From: Entrophospora sp. SA101 | Taxonomy: Eukaryota > Glomeromycota > Glomeromycetes > Entrophosporales > Entrophosporaceae | DNA length: 14,701 nt | Assembly: GCA_958430865.1 (NCBI GenBank) | Contig: CAUDNR010002591.1 | Location: 43,019 to 57,719 of the forward strand | Direction: 5' to 3' | Shown here: piece by piece, positions 1 to 10,100 of the stretch | How the letters are laid out: each line of letters starts with the position of its first letter | How positions within the stretch are numbered: the first letter of the stretch is position 1 | Notes under the pieces: generated by a model | The model's database searches: none | What the model was told of the DNA's origin: nothing | What the model saw: the letters and a program-made list of their open reading frames with translations, nothing else | Position numbers and translations under genes: made by a program

Positions 1-831
1 TTTTTCCATAAATTTGATTTTCCTTCAAGGCCCATCCTATCACAAAATAATCAACTCTATTGGCAAAGTAACATAGTTAGTGTCAGTAAACTAATTTTTT
101 TAAGGTGAGTTTCAAGGAAAGAATAATTTTATTTTTTAAATGATTCTTACTGGATTATATCATTATTATTATCAATTTTTCCCACATTTTCACTAAGATT
201 TGATTCTGATTTATGTTTTATATACTTTAAAGTTTCTTTATTTCTTTTTTAATATAATAAATTAATCCTTTGTTTATTTGTTTTAGTAGATTCAAGTATA
301 TTTTATTAGATTAAATAGTACGCTACAGAAAATTTTCAGAAACCAATTACGTGAAAACACACATAATAAGTATACATAGCTTGTGGCCTAGGTCCTGTAG
401 AATATGCATGCAAAATTTCTTGTTTCCTGATTTTTTATTATTAATTAAAAAAGTAATTTATTTGATTGCATCATTAATTATTTATTATTGGCACTTGGTG
501 TTGCACATATGTTTTTTTTGTTGACATTATTGTTTTTTTTTCTTGACTAAACACATGAGTGTTGCTAATAACTAACCAGAGGTACTATTTTTTATTTGTA
601 TTGATATTTTTTATAAATATTAATTGGAATCAAAACGCGGAGCAGATCTTGCTGGGTAATTATAAAATCCTTATCAATAACGAACGATTGGTATTTTGCT
701 TTTCATAATCATTAATAATATTAATATTATTATAATTTAATATTAACTACAAGATGTCAAGGCAACACACCATTGAAAAAGAAACATTTCAAATATGCAA
801 TGTTTGATTATCGGAAATTGGCAGGTGTTGA
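1..831. other. AT-rich intergenic DNA, no gene seen
   Basis: All frames are broken by frequent stops and the sequence is dominated by A/T runs and AT palindromes, for example around 715-750. The only compositionally distinct patch is a short GC-richer motif near 634-654 (acgcggagcagatcttgctg). No tRNA, rRNA or splice-supported exon could be made out. Confidence 0.6.
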
Positions 832-1209
832 AGCACGCACACTGCCTTGAACACTTTACAGTCATTCTCTCATCTTCCTCATGTACGTAAGGCTAATCTG
901 ACTTGCATCCCCTGAAGATACAATGATGCAACCAAATGCCAGGGGGGAGCTATGCCTGAGTTTACTGAGACTGCATCAATTGTCAATGATACTTTCACTA
1001 ATCCTCCCTCACAGAACTGGCTGCTGGCTGAAAAGTTGCCTGCAACAATCCTACTCTATGGCAATGATGGCTCTGTGGCCAAGCTGTCACAACTCTGGAG
1101 GAATATTAAGAGAATCTGCAACTTATTCAAGCACAGGAGGTTACAATTCAGAGCAAGGTTGGTGACTCTGAAATTGCATTTGGACTCTGATGTTAAGAGG
1201 AAAGTTGTA
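832..1209 (+). pseudogene. Stop-interrupted coding relic of unknown family
   Basis: One forward frame stays open here apart from TGA codons at 829-831 and 913-915, and has a protein-like composition unlike the AT-rich surroundings. It is clearly less AT-rich than the host genes on this window. The longest piece starts at the ATG at 952; mid-segment residues include the short string NDGSVAKLSQLWRNIKR and a basic stretch KHRRLQFRARL. I do not recognise the family. The frame runs directly into the left end of the MITE at 1210, so the apparent C-terminus beyond that point is transposon sequence. It may be a decayed transposon gene or a captured host fragment; composition favours an element origin, but this is inference. 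Confidence 0.3.
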
Positions 1210-1659
1210 TGGTTGGCTCGGTCTAAAGACCCCCTATTGCTGTGCTATGTGGACAAATTTCAAAAATAGCAATTTCGTGATTTGTTCAAAAATGCAATAA
1301 AATTTTTTAAAAAAAGGGTTTCACGTGATTTTGGTTAAAAAATTATTTTCCTTACTGCCAAATTTAGATATGATGGTCGAGTATTAGTCTAAATTTAGTA
1401 AGGATGATCAAAAAATAGTCTAAATTTAGCAATGATCTTAGTGGACAAATTCCTCGCGAGCATAGTAAAGTACATGTTTTAAAAAAGAATAGAACTCTAC
1501 AACAAAGAATTTTTTTGAGAATATCTCATTATTACATTAAAACTAAAGACCTATTCTATCAACTAATAACACCATTTTTTTAAAATGTAGGACAGAAAAT
1601 GACTTCTATACTTTTAAAATTTGCTCAAAATTTAGGAGGTCTTTAGACCGAGCCAACTA
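1210..1659. mobile_element. MITE 1: TA-flanked non-autonomous DNA transposon
   Basis: The two ends are inverted copies of each other over about 27 bp (1210-1236 and 1633-1659) with two mismatches; the shared core is GTTGGCTCGGTCTAAAGACC. A TA dinucleotide flanks each side (1208-1209 and 1660-1661), as expected for the target duplication of Tc1/mariner-type elements. The 450-bp interior is AT-rich and has no transposase; it contains a 31-bp tandem repeat at 1360-1443. Because the ends are nearly identical, insertion looks fairly recent relative to the decayed relic it sits in. The superfamily is inferred from the TA and the length, since no transposase is present to confirm it. Confidence 0.75.
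1360..1443. repeat. 31-bp tandem repeat inside MITE 1, about 2.7 units
   Basis: Units begin at 1360, 1391 and 1422. Each starts with AAATTTAG; the first two are exactly 31 bp, end in TAGTCT and are diverged in the middle, and the third is partial. The repeat lies wholly within the MITE. Confidence 0.7.
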
Positions 1660-3055
1660 TAAAATAGTGTTTGTTTTGTATAATCATTTTCCTAAATGCT
1701 TTGTTTCTCTGATACTAACAAATTTATAATTTTGGGTAGGGGACTGGATGGGTTTTTGCCCAGATTAAAATCATCACATGATTATATATATATTTGTCAG
1801 CAATATGGCCAACAAGAAAAAAGTTATAAAATGGTTCAGATTTTGTTTGGTATGTTCCATATAAATTAATTGTTTTCATAATTTTTCTGTTTCTCTTTAA
1901 TTTTTATTTGACTAACTGAACTTGTTATTTAATTGGGGTAGGGTTGTTGGTGAGTTGGCATGCTACCAACAAGCAAACACCACACAAGCACCAGCTATCA
2001 GTTATCAATGCTCATATGGTAAACAGCCAAGCCTGGTACGAGAGGGAGATAAGAGAAAGTTTTGTCTAAAGCCTTCCGACATGTGTGATGGACTTTATCT
2101 GTAGGAAAAAGTCCTATTGGTTATAAGGGGTATTCGCATGTTAGTGATAGGAAATTTTTATTAAATCTGATACCTGTGATCAACATCAGATTTATTATAA
2201 GGAACCATAATTGATAATCAGGAAAAATAATTTATTTTGTGAACCCTAGAGATCTGGGTAGACAGGCATTATTAAAGCTTCATTTATGCATGGCCTTGGT
2301 ATCATTACTGCTTGGGTGATGCAATTGTTTGTTATGCCAATGATTATATCAAATACATTGAATAATAATCATGACCATTGTGAATATTTGTTGGATGGAG
2401 GCATTCATATACAAGGAAATGATTAAATAGCTAAGTCATGTTTGTTTTATTAAAGACATATGATTAATTGTATTTAAAATATACAATAAAAAAATTGCAA
2501 GACTGCACCACTATGCCAATCAAACTATCAGGCTGTTATGTTTGTGCATGTTTTTAAAATTCTTTTGTGCTAATTTAGGGTCCCATCTTTCTTTGCTTAC
2601 ATATAATCTATTGGTTCTCTTTTTACTGGTCAAATGATGCCAAATTGGGTAAATATTAGAATCTGATATCTGATCAATATTCTTTAAAAAATAATTATGT
2701 TACTGGCATGATTAAGAAAATAACAACAAGGATTATATAAAAAAATAAATAATCTAGATCTTCAGTCTTTTATCCATTAGAAAAATTACCTCGTTTTTTT
2801 TTGTTACTTGTTTTTAAAACATTAATATAGAACAAGGAAGTTTAAATGATAATTATGATACATTTTCAAATTAGCTGTTGGATTAGACTATCACAATGTC
2901 AGAATATGACACTAGAATAATAGAAATATGTGATAAAAAAATGGACACTGAAAATTCTTTAGTTGAAAAAGCTTAAAAAATATATATTAAATTATTTAAA
3001 CATTAAATAAAATTTACATATTATTATACATAAAAATAATAAATTTATAAATAAT
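1660..3055. other. Left flank between MITE 1 and VPS16, no intact gene
   Basis: The stretch is mostly AT-rich. A 60-codon open frame from 1922 to 2104 has mixed, protein-like composition and is preceded by an acceptor-like ggggtag near 1937-1943, but no partner exon or family is recognisable. A second open segment around 2287-2427 is similar in quality. A perfect 10-bp inverted repeat (TAAATCTGAT, 2162-2171 with 2185-2194) could form a hairpin with a 13-nt loop. The last part, next to 3056, must include the VPS16 3' untranslated region; no canonical AATAAA is visible there on the minus strand. Confidence 0.5.
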
Positions 3056-6000
3056 TTATCGAGAAGTTAACTGTGCAATATAAGCATCTAAATCTTGTGA
3101 AGAAATAGGATCAGTACATTTGTTTCTTATTTCCCTATTGTAACAAATAAATGAATGAATATAATTATAAATTAGATAAATATTTAATAACAACAATCTG
3201 AGGAAGCATAAAAAAGTGATAATTATCTTATACTTACTGAAGTAATTGAACATCTTTCAAAGTCAGGGCTTCTTGGCCTGCAGCTTTAAAGTCACCAATT
3301 TTAATATATAAACCTGGTCTTACAGCTGGGTCACATCTTTGTATATATTTAGAAGCTTCTCGATGTTGCATTGCTTTGATACATTCCTCAACAAATGGCT
3401 ACATTTATAGTAACCAAATAATTAAAAACAAGTTAAATAATATTTAATTGTAAGAAATAACAAATTTATAAATATTTACCTCATAACCAATAGGAGACTT
3501 TTTTGATTTTGACAATTTATCTAATTCCTCCCAACCTCTCATTTCCACCAAAGCCTTTAATTTAATCCACCAAAACCTTTTATCAGGTATTTTAAAATCT
3601 GACTTGAGCTTACTTGCTTTATTGTGATTATTAGTAATAATGCATTTATGAACAGTCTCGCTTAGAGATAAATCAACAAATGGTTGATTTATATCCTTTT
3701 CTAATTGTATTTGAGTTTGCAATAATCTTATATATTCATCAATAGCCTAAAAATAGCGGAGAATGATCAAACATATAAAAACCTTTTTTTTAATTTATAT
3801 ATTATGATAAAGGTTATGATTTGTTTCTGTACCTTTGCTTCAAATGAACGTTCTTTCTCTTCGTGAAAATATTTCTGTGATAATTTTAATTTATTTATTC
3901 TTTCAACAATCTCCTAAATATAATAAACCAGCCATTTTTAATAAATGAAAAAATCATCCATTTTGATTTAAAAAATGAAAAATTATTATTGACCTTTTGT
4001 TCATAACTTTCTATAATAAAAATACTAGCATGTTCCACTCGACGATCATCTTGTAAATAGAAATCATCCAAGGTTTTATAATCTTGTTGTTGTTTGCAAT
4101 AAACTTCGAATAAATTACATGCCATAGGTTTATTATTAATTATTCTAAAAAATTCCCCTCCCTTAAGTTTTCGTTTAAGATGAAATATTACTAAATAAAC
4201 TAAACATACATAAAATATTATTGTTGTTAGTTAACAACGATAACAATGTCAATAACAATAATAGCATCTTCTGAATCATAAAGAAATAAATTATTGTTGT
4301 TGCTATAATTTTCACTAACCTAAATCAGTATCGCCACTTTCAATTGCTTTAATTAATGCTAATTCGTCCTCTTGTAGACTTGTAAGCAATGGAACTTGGT
4401 CAGCAGCACGAGGTTCATAATCAAGTAACTATATAAATTTTTTAATAATATAAATAAGTCAGTTTTTTATAAAGAATATTTAAAAAAATATTTGATTAAC
4501 CTTTGCTGCTAATTTTGGCTGGCCGACTTTATGTGCAGTCTTTGCAATATCTGCATATGATAAACCTGGTTTATTTGCCAATTTTTCAACAATCATACGA
4601 CAAATTGTTTCTTCATCATCTCTCGATTTCTTAATCTAAATAAAAAAAAAGAACCACCTAATTAAACAACAAAATATATTTATAATTATGTTGATAATTG
4701 TATATATTCTAAATTTACTTTTGCACAAGCCCAATGAACAAGCACTCTATCAGATCTCATTTTTAAATATTCACAAATACGTAATGCTAATAAATGATGA
4801 TGTCGATTGTTCAGTATATCAATCAGAAAATCAGGTGCAATTCGTGTGTATCTTTTTTTTTAAAAAAATTATTAACATATATATAAATATGTAAAATCAT
4901 TCAAAAAACCAATCAATAATTACTGTGCGTATGTTACAGGAATTCCGATTTCATAGTAACGAACTGCATTCAACACTCGTAAAGTTTGACACATATTTAC
5001 AAATTTGTCAGCATTGTACGATTCCATAAATGTTTTGCCAAATGCTGCAGCTTTAAGCAAACTTTTTTGCCAATATTGATTAAGTTCATACCCCGCTGCC
5101 TCAATACATGCATCAACAGCATCAGCTAGTGCTGGTCGTATGGCTCTAATGTTTTCATCTGCCTTTGGACTAGATTTCTATGTATATACATGTATGTGAA
5201 TTAAAAAAAAAATCACAAAATTTTCTTTAATAAATAAAATCCATGACATGTATTTTACTTCAAAATGATCTAAAGCGTCAAATAACATAGCAGCAGGTGC
5301 AGTAGATCCAATTCCAAAAATTTCTTCAATAACATCTTCATAAATAAATAAGTGGTGAGTGAATGTTTTTAAAAATAAACAAATATAATAAATATTAATT
5401 AAATATTATATTTAAATATAAGACATACTTGGAACTTTTTGTAAAAATTCACACTTGTCACTACTTATCACACGAATTCCATCGATTTCTGGAATAAGAT
5501 AAATAGCATCCTCATAAGAATATTTAATCCAATCACCAAGTGGACCAACCATCAAAACAATTGTATCCCAATATAAAACGACAGAATCTGCACCGCACCT
5601 AAATGATAAATGTTCATAAGTAACAAAAATTCAATTAACAATATAACAAATGCCTTAAGAAAAAAAATACTCTACCAAACCAATTGTTGAGGAGAGACCT
5701 GAGATTTGGTGGAGAATTCGGTTAAATTTTTTTGAAAATCAGTGGATACAACCCAAAGTTTGCCATCGGCTGTGAAAAGAGCAAGGTATTTGCCATTTGG
5801 TGATACTGCCATTTTGGTAAAAGGGCCTTTTTGAAGTAACTATTGGAAAGGAAAAATCAGTTGAAATAATTGTATAATGAATTATGAACTATAACAAATA
5901 GGTGTAAATCAATCAATATGTACTTGATCCTGAGCTTCTTTGGCATCTACAGTTAATATAGTGGCACCAGTTGCTAACAATACCTCCACATGGCGACTCA

Positions 6001-7050
6001 AAGAGTATTGTGGCTGTATCACTGTCCAACTATGAGGTGGTTCATTAAGACCTTTAAATATTCATAATTACTTAAATTAATACAAATATATATATATATA
6101 TATATACAAACATATATTGTAAATGTAATTATATAGTAATTATATTACATGCCTGGATCTGCCATAAGTTTTGGTCTTGGCTCTACAAAATTTGTAAGTT
6201 CTATAAGCTTGAAATTTCCTGTTAAAGCTACTAATCCTGTCCCCCATATTTGACAATCAATAACAGAATGATCTTTTGCTTCCTATCGTAATAATAATAA
6301 TAGAACATATACACACGTATATAAAATAAACTCCTTAAATTATTTTATTATTTTGTTTTTAATTAATTAATAAAATGAAACCCACTTTTCCAAGTGAACA
6401 TTGTGTATATTCTCCATGAATATCATATAATCTAACTGTACCATCCTCCAACACCACAATCAACTGCTCCCTATCAGTCCAGCCCATCGAAATAATTCTA
6501 CCTTTGTCCCACTAATTTATAAGTTTTTCAACCAATGAAATTTTGGAATCCATTGATTAAAATAAAAACGAATTTAACGAATTTATCCGAAGTAATCAAA
6601 TAATTATTAAATAAACTTGACAATTGGGTGGTTTATTATTACTTGTAATTGTTCCATTAATTTTCCTGCAGAAGTGTATAAATATATCGTAGGCTTTACT
6701 GGTTGTTGCTTTTCTAATAATATAACTTTTTTATCGTCGCGTATCATTGCTAAGTAATAATTAAAAAATATCATTTATTACGGTGAATTCAAAAAACATC
6801 ACCGTCATATAATTTAAAAAATGTATTTATTACCTATCGGACCTCCATATGGAGCACCTGCTATCATATATTTTGATAGATCCATACGCTTCCACAACAT
6901 TGTGTAAATTTCTTGTTTTCTATCGAGGAATTAAAAAGTAATTTTAATTATCGTAAATTGTTGAAATTTCTACAGATTAATTAATGCTGCCACTAACCTA
7001 TAAAAGCGATCCTGAAGTTGGGTCCACTCGGTAGTTGGATGAGCCACCAT
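3056..7050 (-). CDS. VPS16: Vps16, class C core subunit of HOPS and CORVET tethers
   Basis: Spliced by eye into 18 exons encoding 821 residues (human Vps16 about 839). Exons, in coding order: 6998-7050, 6834-6919, 6643-6749, 6386-6511, 6153-6282, 5924-6051, 5676-5839, 5429-5598, 5259-5335, 4924-5177, 4719-4851, 4501-4635, 4320-4428, 3994-4199, 3833-3913, 3480-3746, 3238-3398, 3056-3134. Frame is kept at every join and the TAA stop is 3056-3058. The start ATG (7048-7050) has A at -3 and G at +4. The N-terminal half is the Vps16_N beta-propeller (APYGGPI early, residues 41-47); the C-terminal half is the helical Vps16_C solenoid, with a signature at residues 703-742 ([11 protein letters not shown], then KSKKSPIGY) in the region that in other species binds the SM protein Vps33. 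The protein acts on endosome and vacuole membranes, linking SNARE-binding Vps33 to the tether. All introns are GT-AG except the fifth, which is GC-AG (donor at 6152-6151). Nothing indicates decay. Confidence 0.96.
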
Positions 7051-7181
7051 GTTTCTGTTGTGTGTATATTTTTTAAAGTAGAATTTTTAAATGCTTTTAA
7101 AAGTTTATAATACTAAAATGTAACATCTAGTGTAACTGTGTAGTGAATTCCTTCTCTGAGAAAATTAATTTAGGATAAAAA
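7051..7181. promoter_or_regulatory. Shared bidirectional promoter between VPS16 and VPS18
   Basis: Only 131 bp separate the two divergent start codons, so both promoters and both 5' leaders must fit here or overlap the coding regions. The spacer has TATA-like TTTATAAT around 7104-7111 and a perfect palindrome CTTTTAAAAG at 7094-7103, not far from its centre. Short upstream reading frames exist on both strands (plus 7091-7123, minus 7097-7126). Transcription starts cannot be placed from sequence alone. Confidence 0.6.
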
Positions 7182-10100
7182 ATGTCTTTAATTGAAGACT
7201 ACATTGAAAATACAAATGAACCCTCAAATCCATATTATGCTACGAATTCTGGAAGTTTTTTTCCAGAATCTTTAGGATTTGAGCCCGTTATGGTTTGTCT
7301 TTTTATTTTATTTTATTTTTATTAGTTAGTAAAACTTTCTAAATATAAATTGGTTGATTTAGTTGGAAGGATTTGTTACTACTGGTTTAGCTGAGGAATC
7401 TTCAAATGTTTTTACATTGGATCGTGTTCAATTTCAATTTCCGGCATCTTTAGTAGCAATGGCAGTATCTAATGAAATTCTTATAATGGCTTTAGAGACT
7501 AACCATATATTGAGAATAGATTTACAACAAGCACACGACGTAGAGGGTAATTAATTTGGATATATTTCCCTTCAAATATATATATAAAAAAAAACCAGAT
7601 TTGAACCATTATTTTGTTTTTAAAGATATTGAAATTCCAAAGAAACCCGGTGAATTAAAAATCTACAAGATATTTTTTGATCCAACTGGAAGACATTTAC
7701 TTATTACAACTGAACAGGGAGAAAACTTTTATTTATTTGTTGAGAAATGGAAAAAAGCCAAAGCACTTACCAAATTTAAAGTTAGTTATTTATATACATG
7801 AATCTGAATTATTTATTATCAATGATAATTATTTCACCATTAATTATTAAAATCATTGTTGTTATTATTAGGGAATAATAATTGAATCAGTTGGTTGGAA
7901 TAAATTCACAGTAACGCCAACAGATACTTCCACAAAAAAGATTTTGATTGGAAGTCGTAATGGATTAATTTATGAAGCAGAGATTGAACCAACTGAAGAG
8001 TTTTTTAAGAAAGAAGAGAAATATTGTAAACAAGTTAATATGCATTTACTATTATTACTAATAATGACAATACTGTTAATATTATTCAGGATACTATTAA
8101 ATCAAAAAAATATTGTTTATATGTAGATTTATTCAATTAACGAAAATTTGCCAATTACTGGACTGCGTTTTGAACAATTTCCCGGTATACCACGTAAATA
8201 TTTTGTGGTAGCCACAACACCCACAAGAATTTATCAATTTATTGGTAATGCAAATCCTAGTGCAGATATTGATAGTGGTGCAATGTTTGAAAGTTTATTC
8301 TCTAAATATGAATCTAATCCTGGTAAATGAATATAAGTTTTATTGTTTGAATTCATTTTCAAAAAATATTTACGATTAATTTTTTTATAGGATTCCAGGA
8401 ACTTCCTGGTGATCTACCATACAGCGAATTACATTTTTTTGCACCATATAATGATCAAGGATCTGCTAAAACCTTTGCATGGTTGACAGGTTGTTTTCAA
8501 AAATTCAAATTACCATTTCTAGATGAAATTGGGCATTACTTTATTTTTTCTTTGCGAGATTCCAATTATAGATAACTTATCAGTTACTTAATTTATTAAA
8601 ATAGGACCTGGTATATATCATGGTAATCTTGTTTTTGGGTCACAAGATGTTGGTGATAGTGTAATTGACGTTGCACAATTATTACCGTAAGCAACGTTTA
8701 TTTGATTTCTTCAATTATTCCTCCCCCTCCCGGTGGAATAATAGTAATCATTGTTTTTTTACGTGTTCTATTAGTTATCCAGCAACACCATCTGAAAATG
8801 ATCCAAATTCAGTAGTATCAGAGATTCCATTATCCATTGCTCTAACCGAATTCCATTTTATAATGTTATACCAGGAACGTATAAGAGCAATATGTCAATT
8901 AAATGATGCAATAGTTTATGATGAAATCATTCCACTTGTAAGTTAGAATATTTCGCCAAGTTGAAATTTATTTTTGAGTGTGGTGTGTGTTTATTGTTCT
9001 TATAAATGTGGTAATTTTTAAAAACCACATATTTATAAATTTATAGAAAGCAGGTGAACAAGTTCGTACAATGACAGTGGATACTGTTAAAAACACTTTT
9101 TGGGTTTATACAGATTCATCGATATTTGAACTTATTATAAATAAAGAGGATAGAGATGTATGGAAATTATATTTGGAAAAACAAAAGTTTGATATAGCAT
9201 TGAAATACTGTAAGGTAAATATTAACACAAAGATGACTGGAGAAAAATGATGACTGGGAAAATATGATTTTGAAGTTTAATTGTTAATGATGTTTGATAT
9301 TAAAATAAAACAGAATCAAGCTCAATGCGACAAAGTTTTAACTACACAAGCAGATTATTATTTCTCGCAAGGACGATTCACACAATCCGCCAATTATTAT
9401 GCCCAATCTACTGTGCCATTTGAAGAGGTGGCACTTAAATTTGTTGAACGTGATCAAAGAGATGCTTTAAGAACTTATTTATTGAATAAACTGAATAAGT
9501 TAAGACGAACGGTAATCCCATTAAACATACTTGCTTATATAACTTATAAATATAATTAACACTGATGCTAATCATTATTATTATTGTCATTATTACTGTT
9601 ATTTTAATTTAGGATCTGACTCAAAAAACAATGATTTCAACTTGGCTTGTTGAAATATATTTAAACAAGCTTAATATGCTAGAAGATTCTTCAACCTTAT
9701 CAAGTGTTGGATCTGAGGATGTCAACGATTATAAGGAGGATCTAAAATTTTTAGAGGAAGATTTCAGAGAATTTCTTGAACAAAATAAAGTAAAAAAAAA
9801 TATCAATAACAATTAATAATCAACAATTTAAATAAATGTATGATATTAAATAAACTAATATTTGAAATTTTTATATAGTCACACTTGGATCGACCTACAA
9901 CATATAATCTTATTGCTAGTCATGGACGCGTGAAAGAATTGCTTTTCTATGCTACTTTAATAGGTGATTATGAAAAAGTCATTTCACATTGGATTTATGA
10001 ATCTGATTATAAACAAGCTTTAGATGTGTTGAGTAAAGAGGTATTTTGATAAAATAAATATTTTCCAAATATTTTAAAAAATAACCCAAATCTAAATTTT

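Noticed and set aside
952..1269. Treating the 105-codon frame as one intact gene
   Set aside because: Its last 20 codons are the left end of MITE 1, and the same frame is stop-interrupted upstream, so it is a relic joined to a transposon.
3056..3253. Membrane-like 65-codon minus-strand frame as a separate small protein
   Set aside because: Its hydrophobic first part is VPS16 intron 17 read through; only the last 25 codons are the true terminal exon.
4688..4894. Plus-strand open frame of 68 codons within the VPS16 locus
   Set aside because: It lies across VPS16 exon 11 and its flanking introns on the opposite strand; the minus-strand reading matches the Vps16 family and this one matches nothing.
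8081..8126. Alternative acceptor at 8088-8089 for VPS18 intron 4
   Set aside because: It would add 37 nt, shift the frame and reach a stop quickly. The acceptor at 8125-8126 keeps the propeller in register, so the upstream AG is at most a mis-splicing site.
8771..8782. Second acceptor in VPS18 intron 7 (AG at 8781-8782)
   Set aside because: It lies 8 nt downstream of the chosen site, breaks the frame and meets a TGA; the upstream AG (8773-8774) gives a continuous product.
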